Below are positions 1 through 7,792 of a stretch of DNA of 64,000 bases, piece after piece. The position numbers and the translations under genes were made by a program. Within the stretch, counting starts at the first letter, position 1. Each line of letters begins with the position of its first letter. The stretch is from Streptomyces sp. NRRL B-24484 (lineage in GTDB: Bacteria; Actinomycetota; Actinomycetes; Streptomycetales; Streptomycetaceae): positions 62,001 to 126,000 of the forward strand of contig NZ_JOAI01000013.1 in NCBI RefSeq assembly GCF_000717715.1, read 5' to 3'. The notes under the pieces were generated by a model that saw nothing but the letters and a program-made list of their open reading frames with translations, did not search any database and was not told the DNA's origin.

Positions 1-2
1 GG

Positions 3-203
3 AACGCCATCGTCCCGCCGATGCGGATCGACAACCGGGCGATGCGGGTCGGAGTCAGCCTCGGCATCGGCTGGGCCGGCTGCGGCATGTCGATCGAAGA
101 GGTGCTGCACGCCGCCGACGAGCGGATGTACGACGAGAAGCGGGCGCGTGGAGGTTCGGTGAGGGGAGCGCGGGGGGAGCGTTCCCACCGTCGCGCCGGT
201 TAG
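3..203 (+). CDS. GGDEF-domain protein, C-terminal fragment
   Basis: This reading frame is already open at the left edge, so only the last 66 codons are visible. The segment VSLGIGWAG, followed about 30 residues later by ADERMYDEKR, matches the end of a GGDEF diguanylate cyclase domain, where the final beta strand is followed by a helix ending in a D-x-x-MY-x-x-K pattern. GGDEF proteins make cyclic di-GMP or, when degenerate, bind GTP. The active-site GGDEF motif lies outside the window, so activity cannot be judged. The tail after the domain is Arg/Gly-rich and short. The rest of the protein and its sensor domains are unknown. Confidence 0.75.
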   Translation, partial: NAIVPPMRIDNRAMRVGVSLGIGWAGCGMSIEEVLHAADERMYDEKRARGGSVRGARGERSHRRAG

Positions 204-295
204 CCGGTCCGTTGATCGGCTTTCCCCGCGGTCGGCCCCTGCAGGTAGGGTGCCGCTGGTACGAGCGTCCATCATCTGCCCGGGGAGTGAGCACC

Positions 296-1210
296 GTGAC
301 CACGGACGGCAGCAACGGCGCGCCCGAGGGCGCGGGCGAAGACGACCCCTTCGCCTACCTCTACCGCCCGGCCGACGGCTCCGCCGCGCCCGCGCAGCCG
401 CGCAGCTCGTACAGCCGCCCGATGGAGGTCGGCCGCGCGCAGTACGGCCAGCAGGCGGCCGCGCGGCCCCAGCAGCCCTACCCGCCGCAGCCCTCCTACG
501 GCCAGGCCTCGCAGACCACGCCGCTGCCGCCGCAGCAGAGCCGGTACGCCGAGCGCTCCCGCCCGCAGCCGGGCGAGGAGCGTCAGGGCTCGGGCCGTGG
601 CAAGGGTGCGGTGGTCGGTGCGGTGGCCGTGATCGCGGCCGTGGCGATCGGGGTGGGCATCGCGCTCTCCACCGGCGACCCCGGCAAGAAGGACAAGGCC
701 GCGCCGAACCCGACGGGGGCCTCCGCGCAGGCCTCGACCGGCGCCCCGGCCTCGCCCAGCGCGTCGGCGAGCCCGACGCCGGACGGCAAGCCGGTCGCCG
801 ACGCCTCCAAGCTGCAGGCGCAGAACGCTCCGGCGGCGAGCAGCGTGAAGGGTGCGATCTCCGCCGACGGCAGCTACCTGACGCTGCAGGGCGGGTCGAC
901 GGTGACCTGGACGGTGACCGCCCAGCAGGCCGGCCAGGCCAAGTTCTGGCTGCACTTCAACAACACCGGCTCGGACACGCCCGCGCAGGTCACCGTCAAC
1001 GGCAAGGACCACCCCGGCGGAGTGACCTTCAAGAACTACTCCAAGGGCAATTCGGACGCGAACCGCGCCTGGTACAGCACGAACATATGGCCGCAGCTGG
1101 TGGCCGGGACGAACACCCTGACGGTGACCCTCCCGGCCGGCAGCGGCAGCATCCTGCTCGACCAGGTCGCGCTGACCGACATGTCGGTCAGCAACTACCC
1201 GAACGGCTGA
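296..1210 (+). CDS. membrane-anchored protein with C-terminal carbohydrate-binding (CBM6/35-like) domain
   Basis: The protein has 304 residues in three parts. First comes a cytoplasmic stretch rich in Pro, Gln, Tyr and Ala. Then there is one transmembrane helix (GAVVGAVAVIAAVAIGVGIAL) after a Gly/Lys-rich flank. An Ala/Ser/Pro/Thr linker leads to a C-terminal beta-rich domain of about 130 residues with features of CBM6/CBM35 modules (WTVTAQQAGQAKFWLHF, TVTLPAGSGSILLDQVAL). I chose the GTG at 296 because GGGGAG lies 8 nt upstream; a GTG at 287 is in frame but less well placed. The ligand is unknown. It probably holds a glycan-binding domain outside the membrane. Its 3' end overlaps the convergent aldolase gene by 23 bp. 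Confidence 0.75.
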   Translation: MTTDGSNGAPEGAGEDDPFAYLYRPADGSAAPAQPRSSYSRPMEVGRAQYGQQAAARPQQPYPPQPSYGQASQTTPLPPQQSRYAERSRPQPGEERQGSGRGKGAVVGAVAVIAAVAIGVGIALSTGDPGKKDKAAPNPTGASAQASTGAPASPSASASPTPDGKPVADASKLQAQNAPAASSVKGAISADGSYLTLQGGSTVTWTVTAQQAGQAKFWLHFNNTGSDTPAQVTVNGKDHPGGVTFKNYSKGNSDANRAWYSTNIWPQLVAGTNTLTVTLPAGSGSILLDQVALTDMSVSNYPNG

Positions 1211-2051
1211 CGACGGCGGCGAGGCGGGCGACGGCGGCGGAGGCCGCCGCGCGCCCGTCCGCGAGGTAGCGGCGCGGGTCGGTGACCCGCCCGTCCGCGG
1301 CGAGGTGCTCGCGGACGGCCCGGGTGAAGGCGACGTTGAGCGCCGTCCCGATGTTGATCTTCACCAGGCCGGCGGCGATGCCCGCGGACAGCTCCCCGTC
1401 CGGCACCCCGGAGCTGCCGTGCAGCACCAGCGGCACCGGGACGGCCGTGGCCAGGCGGCCGATCAGCGCGTGGTCCAGGGCGGCGGTCCGGGTGGTCATC
1501 GCGTGCGAGCTGCCGACCGCGACGGCCAGCGCGTCCACCCCGGTGTCCTCGACGTAGCGGGCGGCCTCCGCCGGGTCCGTCCGGGCGCCCGGCTCGTGCG
1601 GGGAGAGCGGCGGCTCGCCCTCCTTGCCGCCGACCCGGCCGAGCTCGGCCTCCAGGTGCAGACCGTGCCGGTGCGCCCAGGAGACGGCCTGCGCGGTCGA
1701 CTTCACGTTGTCGTCGTGCGGCAGCCGGGAGGCGTCGTACATCGCGGAGGAGAAGCCGGCCGCCGGCGCGGCGTGCAGCAGGTCGAGGTCCTCGACGTGG
1801 TCGAGGTGGAGCGAGAGCGGCACCTTCGCGGCGGCGGCGATCTCGGCGCAGGCGCGGGCGAGCGGCAGCACCCGGCCGCCGTGGTGGCGGACGGCGTTCT
1901 GACTGATCTGCAGCACCGCGGCGGTGCCGGCCAGTTCGGCGCCGGTGGCGACCGCCTCGGCGTGCTCCAGGGTGATCACGTTGAAGGCGGGCAGACCGCG
2001 GCGGTCGGCCGCTGCCCGGGCGAGCAGGTCGGCGGTGGCGGCGATGGGCAT
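1188..2051 (-). CDS. class II ketose-bisphosphate aldolase (tagatose/fructose-bisphosphate type)
   Basis: This 287-residue protein has class II aldolase hallmarks: PAFNVITLEHAEA near the N-terminus, the zinc-site histidine in LSLHLDHVEDL, SSAMYDAS, ELGRVGGKEGE, AVAVGSSHAM, LVLHGSSGVPD and KINIGTALN. It should split a ketohexose bisphosphate into DHAP and glyceraldehyde 3-phosphate. It sits downstream of a deacetylase, ROK kinase and SIS isomerase on the same strand, so the context favours tagatose 1,6-bisphosphate (AgaY/KbaY role) or fructose bisphosphate from amino-sugar breakdown. Sequence alone cannot separate the two. The ATG at 2051 has TGGGGGA upstream, immediately after a strong hairpin (2064-2102). 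Confidence 0.85.
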   Translation of the reverse strand: MPIAATADLLARAAADRRGLPAFNVITLEHAEAVATGAELAGTAAVLQISQNAVRHHGGRVLPLARACAEIAAAAKVPLSLHLDHVEDLDLLHAAPAAGFSSAMYDASRLPHDDNVKSTAQAVSWAHRHGLHLEAELGRVGGKEGEPPLSPHEPGARTDPAEAARYVEDTGVDALAVAVGSSHAMTTRTAALDHALIGRLATAVPVPLVLHGSSGVPDGELSAGIAAGLVKINIGTALNVAFTRAVREHLAADGRVTDPRRYLADGRAAASAAVARLAAVVSRSGSC

Positions 2052-2063
2052 GGGTGTCCCCCA

Positions 2064-2102
2064 GGGGGTGAGTGACGGGACGCAGTGCCGCCACTCACCC
2101 CC
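2064..2102 (-). promoter_or_regulatory. perfect 11-bp hairpin between the nagA-type and aldolase genes
   Basis: GGGGGTGAGTG at 2064-2074 is perfectly complementary to CACTCACCCCC at 2092-2102, with a 17-nt loop. In the aldolase mRNA the 3' arm ends exactly where the Shine-Dalgarno (TGGGGGA) begins, 12 nt before the ATG. The arm's CCCCC could also pair with that Shine-Dalgarno, so the hairpin could shield or expose the start, or stop or slow transcripts coming from nagA. No T-tract follows, so an intrinsic terminator is less likely. Confidence 0.55.
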
Positions 2103-2116
2103 GGTGGGACGGGGGA

Positions 2117-3292
2117 TCAGACCGAGGAGACGGTCCTGGCGAGGCGGTCCGCGCCGGTGATCCACTCGCCGCGGCGCATCACCGCGACGAGGTCGTACGT
2201 GAGGGAGTCGAGGACGACGAGGTCGGCGTACTTGCCCGTCTCCAGCGACCCGACCGAGTCCGACAGGCCGAGCAGCCGGGCCGGAACGGCGGACAGGGAC
2301 TCGACGGCCTGGTTCAGGCTCAGGCCGTTGACGGTGACGGAGCGCCGGAACGCCACGTCGAGGGTGAGGGTGGAGCCGGCGATGGAGCCGCCCTCGACCA
2401 GCCGTGCGACGCCGTTCTCCACCCGGACCTCCAGCGGACCGAGCGGGTAGAGGCCGTCGCCCATGCCGGCCGCACCCATCGCGTCGGTGATCAGCGCGAC
2501 CCGGCCGGAGCCGGCGGTGCCGTAGGCGAGGTCCAGCACCGAGGGGTGCAGGTGGACGCCGTCGTTGATCAGCTCGACGGTGACCCGCTCGTCCTCCAGC
2601 AGGGCGACGATCGGGCCGGGGGCGCGGTGTCCGATGGCGGGCATCGCGTTGAAGAGGTGGGTGGCGACGGTCGCGCCCGCCTCGATGGCCTCCAGGGTCT
2701 TCGCGTAGTCGGAGTCGGTGTGGCCGACCGCGGCGATCACGCCGAGGTCCGCCAGCATCCGCACGGAGTCCAGGCCGCCGGGCAGTTCCGGAGCCAGGGT
2801 GACCATGCGGGCGGTGCCGCGGGCGGCGTCCACCACCTTGCGGACGACCGCCGGGTCCGGGTCGCGCAGCAGCGCCGGGTCGTGCGCGCCGCAGCGGCCC
2901 GGCGAGATGAACGGGCCCTCGAAGTGCACGCCGGCCAGCACACCGTCCTCGACCAGTTCGGAGAGGACGGCCGCCTGCCGGCAGACCTCGTCGATCTCGC
3001 CGGTCACGGTGGAGGCGACCGTCGTGGTGGTGCCGTGCGTCCGGTGGGTGTGCGCCGCGACGAGCGCCTGCTCGGCGTCCCCGGCGGCGTACGAGGCGCC
3101 GCCGCCGCCGTGCACGTGCAGGTCGACGAAGCCGGGGACGACCGTGAACCCGGTGAGGTCGACGTCGGCGAGGTCCGGCTCGCCGCCGAGGGCCGCGATG
3201 CGCGGGCCCTCGACGGTGATCCGGCCGTTCTCGACGACGCCGCCGGGGAGGACGAGTCGGGCGCCGGCCAGGGCAATGCGGTCCGCGGTCAC
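2117..3292 (-). CDS. nagA: N-acetylglucosamine/galactosamine-6-phosphate deacetylase
   Basis: This 391-residue amidohydrolase removes acetate from N-acetyl-amino-sugar 6-phosphates in the cytoplasm. Visible family residues are H59-x-H61 in DLHVHGGGG, metal ligand E125 in HFEGPF, H191 in AVGHTDSD, H212 in THLFNAM, INDGVHLHP near 242-250 and catalytic D270 in LITDAMGA. The GTG start overlaps the stop of the upstream ROK kinase (GTGA, 4 bp), so the two are translationally coupled. DasR-like sites upstream of that kinase suggest regulation by amino-sugar phosphates. Substrate could be GlcNAc-6-P or GalNAc-6-P; the neighbouring SIS protein and aldolase make GalNAc plausible. Confidence 0.92.
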   Translation of the reverse strand: MTADRIALAGARLVLPGGVVENGRITVEGPRIAALGGEPDLADVDLTGFTVVPGFVDLHVHGGGGASYAAGDAEQALVAAHTHRTHGTTTTVASTVTGEIDEVCRQAAVLSELVEDGVLAGVHFEGPFISPGRCGAHDPALLRDPDPAVVRKVVDAARGTARMVTLAPELPGGLDSVRMLADLGVIAAVGHTDSDYAKTLEAIEAGATVATHLFNAMPAIGHRAPGPIVALLEDERVTVELINDGVHLHPSVLDLAYGTAGSGRVALITDAMGAAGMGDGLYPLGPLEVRVENGVARLVEGGSIAGSTLTLDVAFRRSVTVNGLSLNQAVESLSAVPARLLGLSDSVGSLETGKYADLVVLDSLTYDLVAVMRRGEWITGADRLARTVSSV

Positions 3293-4221
3293 GCGGTCAC
3301 CTCCGTGGAGAGCAGGTCCCAGGCGAGCAGACCCGCTCCCAGGGAAGCGGCGGTGTCTCTGAGTTCGGCCGGGACGACCACGGGGGGCATCTGGAAGGTC
3401 AGCCGCTCGGAGACCGCCGTACGCAGCGGTGTGAAGAGCGTGTCGCCGGCCTCGGCGAGCCCGCCGCCGACGATCACCGTGGACGGGTCGAGCAGGCTCT
3501 GCGCCAGCACGATGCCGTCCGCGAGGGCGTCCACGGCCGTCCGCCAGACCTCCGCCGCCCGCGGGTCGCCGGCCTCGACGGCGGCCGCGCAGGCCGCCGC
3601 GTCCGCGTCCGGGTCGCCGCAGGCCGCGGCCCAGGCCCGGGAGACCGCCGAGGCCGAGGCCAGGGTCTCCAGGCAGCCGCGGGCGCCGCAGCCGCAGGCC
3701 GGCCCGCCGGGGCGGACCACCACGTGGCCGATCTCGCCGCCGTAGCCGTGCGCGCCCGCCTCGATCCGGCCGTCGATGCCGATGGCGCCGGCGATGCCGG
3801 TGCCCAGCGCGACGAACAGGAAGCGGCCCACGCCGCGGCCGGCGCCGATCCGCCCCTCGGCCAGCCCGCCGGTGCGGACGTCGTGGCCGAGGGCGACCGG
3901 CAGGCCGCCGAGGCGCTCGCCGAGGAGCTTGCGCAGCGGCAGGTCGCGCCAGCCGAGGTTGGCGGAGAAGACCGCGATCCCGTTCTTCTCGTCGATCGTC
4001 CCCGGCACCGCGACTCCGGCGGCGACGGGAGCGCTCCCGAGTCGGGTGCGGCCCTCGTCCGCCAGTTCGGCGGCGAAGTCGAGGATGGCGGCGACGACGG
4101 CGTCCGTGCCGTGCTCCCGCCCGGTCGGCCTCCGTGCTTCCAACAGCACGGAGCCGTCCTGGGCGAGCAGCGCGGCTTTCATGCCGGTGCCGCCCACATC
4201 GAGTGCGATGACGTGCTTCAC
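3289..4221 (-). CDS. ROK-family sugar kinase (N-acetylhexosamine kinase candidate)
   Basis: This 310-residue ROK kinase begins with the phosphate-binding DVGGT motif (8-12). It has the catalytic Asp in GHDV (D114), the ATP-binding segment ALGTGIAG and the ROK zinc motif C176-x-C178-x4-C183 with H166 just upstream. ROK kinases phosphorylate glucose, GlcNAc, ManNAc and similar sugars; coupling to the deacetylase points to an N-acetylhexosamine. ATG 4221 is chosen because the DVGGT motif follows at once and GGGAGA lies upstream. Two DasR-like inverted repeats sit 31-64 nt upstream, in the gap after the SIS gene, so this and nagA likely form their own transcription unit. Confidence 0.9.
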   Translation of the reverse strand: MKHVIALDVGGTGMKAALLAQDGSVLLEARRPTGREHGTDAVVAAILDFAAELADEGRTRLGSAPVAAGVAVPGTIDEKNGIAVFSANLGWRDLPLRKLLGERLGGLPVALGHDVRTGGLAEGRIGAGRGVGRFLFVALGTGIAGAIGIDGRIEAGAHGYGGEIGHVVVRPGGPACGCGARGCLETLASASAVSRAWAAACGDPDADAAACAAAVEAGDPRAAEVWRTAVDALADGIVLAQSLLDPSTVIVGGGLAEAGDTLFTPLRTAVSERLTFQMPPVVVPAELRDTAASLGAGLLAWDLLSTEVTA

Positions 4222-4251
4222 GGGGGACAGTCTCCCTTGAGCCGGTCCGAG

Positions 4252-4285
4252 AGGTCTAGTCCAGTTGCGTGATTGGTCTGGTCCA
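4252..4285 (-). promoter_or_regulatory. two DasR-like (dre) operator candidates
   Basis: AGGTCTAGTCCA at 4252-4263 and TGGTCTGGTCCA at 4274-4285 each match the TGGTCTAGACCA core of the Streptomyces DasR site at 10 of 12 positions. Their centres are 22 bp apart, about two helical turns. They lie just upstream of the ROK kinase-nagA pair. DasR is the GntR-family repressor of GlcNAc/chitin genes and is released by amino-sugar phosphates. A single 10/12 match would be weak in 64 kb; two side by side before nagA-type genes are much stronger. Confidence 0.7.
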
Positions 4286-4353
4286 TGACGGTGACGTTTG
4301 TCGCCATTGCGCCGCAGCTGTGAGGTTTGCTCCTTCCCGGCTCCTCTCCCTTC

Positions 4354-5286
4354 TCATGCCCCGTCCGGGGCCAGTACCACCGACCGGGTCAGGTTCCTGG
4401 GCCGGTCCGGGTCCAGACCGCGGGCCGCGGCGACCGCCAGGGCGAGGCGCTGCGCCCGGACGAGGTCGGCCATCGGGTCGATGCCGTCCGGCCCCGAGCC
4501 GGCCACCAGCAGCGCGCCGGTGGCGCCGACCTGGGCGGCCAGGCCCTCCGGCGGCGCACCGAGGACGACCACCGCGCGGCCGGGTGCCGCGATGCTGATC
4601 GGCCCGTGCCGGTACTCCATCGCCGGGTAGGCCTCCGTCCAGGAGAGCGAGGCCTCGCGCATCTTGAGCGCTGCCTCCCGGGCCAGGCCGGCCGTCCAGC
4701 CGGTGCCGAGGAAGGAGAACTGCTCGCAGTCGACCAGCCCCGGCGGCAGCGCGCCCTCGACCGCGGCGCGGGCGTCCTCGGCCGCGCGGGCCACCGTGCG
4801 GACCCCGGCGGGCAGCGCGCCCTCGGTCTCCAGGTGGGCCCGGAGCAGCGCCAGGGCGGTGGTCGCGAACCGGGTCTGCACCACGGAGCGCTCGTCCGCG
4901 AAGCCGAGGTCGACGACCGACCCGGCGAGCGCGGTGACGGGCTGCGAGGTGTCCGCGGTGAGCGCGGTGGTCGGTGCCTTCGCCTGCCGGAGCAGGTCCA
5001 GCACCTCGGTGGTGGTGCCGGAGCGGGTGATCGCCAGCACCCGGTCGTAGCCGCGGCCGTGCGGGAACTCGGAGGCGGCGAAGGCGTCCGTCTCGCCGTG
5101 CCTGCCGGTCTCCCGCAGTGCGGCGTAGGCCTGGGCCATGAACCAGGACGTGCCGCAGCCGACCACGGCCACCCGCTCCCCGCGCTGCGGCAGGGCGGCG
5201 GACGACTCGGCGGCCAGCGCCGCGGCCGTGCGCCAGTCGGCGGGCTGGGTGGCCAGCTCCTCGGCGGTGAGGGATGGCTGGGGCAT
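4354..5286 (-). CDS. SIS-domain sugar-phosphate isomerase/deaminase (AgaS/GlmS-C-like)
   Basis: This 310-residue protein carries two SIS (sugar isomerase) domains without the glutaminase domain of GlmS. The first is marked by VAVVGCGTSWFMAQAY and ITRSGTTTEVLDLLRQ, the second by FSFLGTGWTAGLAREAALKMREA and MEYRHGPIS. Such proteins act as ketose/aldose isomerases or deaminases on hexosamine 6-phosphates; AgaS converts galactosamine 6-phosphate to tagatose 6-phosphate. The ATG at 5286 has GAGGAG 7 nt upstream. It diverges from the DeoR regulator and is followed by the ROK kinase. Exact substrate is inferred from context only. Confidence 0.82.
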   Translation of the reverse strand: MPQPSLTAEELATQPADWRTAAALAAESSAALPQRGERVAVVGCGTSWFMAQAYAALRETGRHGETDAFAASEFPHGRGYDRVLAITRSGTTTEVLDLLRQAKAPTTALTADTSQPVTALAGSVVDLGFADERSVVQTRFATTALALLRAHLETEGALPAGVRTVARAAEDARAAVEGALPPGLVDCEQFSFLGTGWTAGLAREAALKMREASLSWTEAYPAMEYRHGPISIAAPGRAVVVLGAPPEGLAAQVGATGALLVAGSGPDGIDPMADLVRAQRLALAVAAARGLDPDRPRNLTRSVVLAPDGA

Positions 5287-5362
5287 GGAGCGGCTCCTCG
5301 GGCAGGTGCGCCGGATCGGACAGGAACAGCAGGAACAGCAAGAACTGCGTGAAGATGATTGA

Positions 5363-5487
5363 TTTATAGCCCTTTCGCGCAGCAATGCGCAACGGTGCGC
5401 GCCGCGGGGCGTCGGAAACCGGCCGCCGACCGGGCGCGGGGCACCACCGGTGTGCAAAGCTGTGCAGGCTTCGCGCAGGTGCGCGCA
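5363..5487. promoter_or_regulatory. divergent promoter region with helically phased YGYGCA repeats
   Basis: Between the SIS gene and the DeoR gene lie two groups of near-identical hexamers. Group one is CGCGCA at 5376, TGCGCA at 5386 and TGCGCG at 5396. Group two is TGTGCA at 5451, TGTGCA at 5461, CGCGCA at 5472 and CGCGCA at 5482. Spacings are 10, 10 then 10, 11, 10 bp, so each group lies on one face of the helix. A leftward -10 candidate TATAAA (complement of 5363-5368) places group one over the -35 region of the SIS-gene promoter. This is what a DeoR-family operator array could look like. Confidence 0.6.
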
Positions 5488-5519
5488 GCGGTCGGACGTG
5501 GTCGGGAGGGCGGCGCGGG

Positions 5520-6314
5520 GTGTCCAGGTACGAGCGGTGGAACGCACTGCTGGAGCTGCTGGCCGAACACGGACGGCTGGAGGTCGAGGAGGCCGCCGAG
5601 GCCCTGCAGGTCTCCGCCGCGACCATCCGCCGCGACCTCGACCAGCTGGCCCGCCAGCAGATGGTCACCCGCACCCGCGGCGGCGCCGTGGCCCACCACG
5701 TCTCCTACGACCTGCCGCTGCGCTACAAGACCGCCCGGCACGCCGACGCCAAGCAGCGGATCGGCGCCGCGGTCGCCGGCCTGGTCGCCCCCGGCGAGGT
5801 GGTCGGCCTCAACGGCGGCACCACCACCACCGAGGTCGCCCGGGCGCTCGCCGTCCGGCCCGAGCTCACCGAGTCCCCCGAGGGCGCCGCCGGCCAGGGC
5901 CTCACCGTGGTCACCAACGCGCTCAACATCGCCAACGAGCTGACCGTCCGGCCGCAGGTGAAGATCGTGGTCACCGGCGGTGTGGCCCGGCCGCAGTCCT
6001 ACGAGCTGATCGGCCCGCTGGCCGGCCTGATGCTCGCCGAACTCGCCCTGGACGTCACGGTGCTGGGCGTCGACGCGATCGACGTCGAGCACGGTGCGAC
6101 CGCCCACCACGAGGGCGAGGCCGGGGTGAACCGGCTGCTCGCCGAGCGCGCCCGCCGGGTCGTCGTCGCCGCGGACTCCTCCAAGCTCGGCCGCCGCGCC
6201 TTCGCCCGGATCTGCGGCCTGGACGGGATCGACGTCCTGGTCACCGACTCCGCCGCCGACCAGGAGCTGACGCGGGCCTTCACGGAGGCCGGCGTCCAGG
6301 TGGTCACCGTCTGA
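5520..6314 (+). CDS. DeoR/GlpR-family transcriptional regulator
   Basis: This 264-residue regulator has an N-terminal winged helix-turn-helix (RWNALLELLAEHGRLEVEEAAEALQ then VSAATIRRDLDQLARQ) and the DeoR C-terminal sugar-phosphate sensor domain (GEVVGLNGGTTTTEVARAL, VVTNALNIANEL, TGGVARPQSYELIGPLA, DSSKLGRRAFARI). It should bind the phased repeats upstream and respond to a sugar phosphate from the adjacent amino-sugar pathway, as AgaR does. The start is the GTG at 5520, with GGGAGGG 9 nt upstream and the HTH following directly. Sequence upstream of it is the divergent control region. Confidence 0.88.
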   Translation: MSRYERWNALLELLAEHGRLEVEEAAEALQVSAATIRRDLDQLARQQMVTRTRGGAVAHHVSYDLPLRYKTARHADAKQRIGAAVAGLVAPGEVVGLNGGTTTTEVARALAVRPELTESPEGAAGQGLTVVTNALNIANELTVRPQVKIVVTGGVARPQSYELIGPLAGLMLAELALDVTVLGVDAIDVEHGATAHHEGEAGVNRLLAERARRVVVAADSSKLGRRAFARICGLDGIDVLVTDSAADQELTRAFTEAGVQVVTV

Positions 6315-6400
6315 ACGCGCGGTCGGACTGTCCGGATTCGCCCGGTTCCGATTGCAGCCGGTGCAACGACATCTGACACTTCGATAACTACCGCGCGAAC

Positions 6401-6412
6401 AGGTCTGGACCA
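6401..6412 (+). promoter_or_regulatory. DasR-like (dre) operator candidate upstream of the sugar-binding lipoprotein gene
   Basis: AGGTCTGGACCA matches the 12-bp DasR core at 10 of 12 positions and lies 56 nt before the GTG of the solute-binding protein. It is a better palindrome than either site at 4252-4285. If real, DasR or a paralogue co-regulates uptake with kinase and deacetylase. Confidence 0.55.
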
Positions 6413-6468
6413 CATGTGGGGGTGCTTGGGAGGGTGGCGCAGCTTCCCCTTCCGAAGGCGGTCCCCGC

Positions 6469-7761
6469 GTGAACACCCTCACCCGCACGAACCCGCTCCG
6501 CGCCTGTCGCGTCCTGGCGCCCGCACTCGTCCTGGTCCTCGCCACCGGGTGCGGCGCCTTCGGCTCCGGCGACGGCGGCGGCGACGTCACGCTCCGCCTG
6601 GTCGCCGCCGACTACGGAGACAGCGAGGCCAACAGCTCGTCGCACTTCTGGGGCGACCTGATCGGCCGCTTCGAGGAGGCCAACCCCGGCATCAAGGTCG
6701 AACTCGACCTGCAGAGCTGGAACGACATCGACAAGCGGGTCGCGAACCTGCTCGCCTCCGGCCGCACCCCCGACCTCGTGCAGACCGGCGGCTTCGCCGA
6801 CCAGGTCGCCGCCGACCGGCTCTACCCGGCCACCGAGGTCCTCTCCATCGACACCCAGGCCGGCATGATCGACGCGTTCTCCCGCGCCGGCCAGGTGCTC
6901 GGCAGCCAGTACGGCATCCCGTTCGTCGCCTCGACCCGGGTCTTCTTCTACAACAAGGCCGTCTTCGCCAAGGCCGGCATCACCGCCCCGCCCACCACCT
7001 GGGACGAGCTCCGCCACGACGCCGAGCTGATCAAGGCCAAGGTGCCCGGCGTCACCCCCTACGCGCTGCCCCTCGGACCCGAGGAGGCCCAGGCCGAATC
7101 CATGATCTGGGCCATGGGCGGCGGCGGAGGCCTCGCCGACAACGCCGGCAACTACACCTTCGACTCCCCGCAGAACCGGGCCACCTTCGCCTGGCTGCGC
7201 ACCAACCTGGTGGACAAGCACCTCACCTACGCGGACCCGTCCACGACCGACCGCAAGACCGCCTTCAACGACTTCGCCGCAGGCAAGGTCGCGATGCTCA
7301 ACGGCCACCCCGGGCTGGTCGCCAAGGCCACCGCCGCGAAGATCGACTACGGCACGGCGGCCGTCCCGCGCAAGGACGCCACGGTCAAGCCGGCCACCTT
7401 CGGCGTCGCCGACTGGATGATGGCCTTCAAGGCCAACGGCCACCGCACCGAGATCAAGAAGTTCCTCGGGTTCCTCTACCGCACCGACAACCAGCTCGCC
7501 TTCGACGAGCGGTACAACCTGCTGCCGGTCACCCAGGAGACCCGCACAGAGATGACCGGCAGCGGCCGCCACCGCGACCTCGCCGAGTTCCTCAACGCCC
7601 TGCCGACCGCCAACTTCTACCCCTACGGCGACCCGTCCTGGGACAAGGTCAGCGGCCTGGTCAAGCAGCGGATCGGCGCCGCGGTGAAGCGCGACGGCAA
7701 CGACGCGCTCGCCGCCCTGCAGGCCGCCGCGGCCACCGAGGCGGGCCGCACCCGGCACTGA
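6469..7761 (+). CDS. extracellular solute-binding lipoprotein of a sugar ABC transporter
   Basis: This 430-residue lipoprotein has a signal peptide ending in a lipobox (LVLATGC, acylated Cys near residue 27), then a Gly/Asp linker and a family 1 solute-binding fold. Typical segments are FEEANPGIKVELDLQSWNDID, LASGRTPDLVQTGGFAD, YGIPFVASTRVFFYNKAVFAKAGI and PPTTWDELRHDAELIKA. It should capture a sugar outside the cell and hand it to an ABC permease. No permease or ATPase gene is adjacent, so it must use components encoded elsewhere. The DasR-like site upstream and the neighbouring amino-sugar genes suggest GlcNAc, GalNAc or an oligomer. GTG 6469 has only a weak GAAGG 11 nt upstream. Confidence 0.88.
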   Translation: MNTLTRTNPLRACRVLAPALVLVLATGCGAFGSGDGGGDVTLRLVAADYGDSEANSSSHFWGDLIGRFEEANPGIKVELDLQSWNDIDKRVANLLASGRTPDLVQTGGFADQVAADRLYPATEVLSIDTQAGMIDAFSRAGQVLGSQYGIPFVASTRVFFYNKAVFAKAGITAPPTTWDELRHDAELIKAKVPGVTPYALPLGPEEAQAESMIWAMGGGGGLADNAGNYTFDSPQNRATFAWLRTNLVDKHLTYADPSTTDRKTAFNDFAAGKVAMLNGHPGLVAKATAAKIDYGTAAVPRKDATVKPATFGVADWMMAFKANGHRTEIKKFLGFLYRTDNQLAFDERYNLLPVTQETRTEMTGSGRHRDLAEFLNALPTANFYPYGDPSWDKVSGLVKQRIGAAVKRDGNDALAALQAAAATEAGRTRH

Positions 7762-7792
7762 GCGCGGACCGCGGCCCCGGCCCGGAGCCGGC

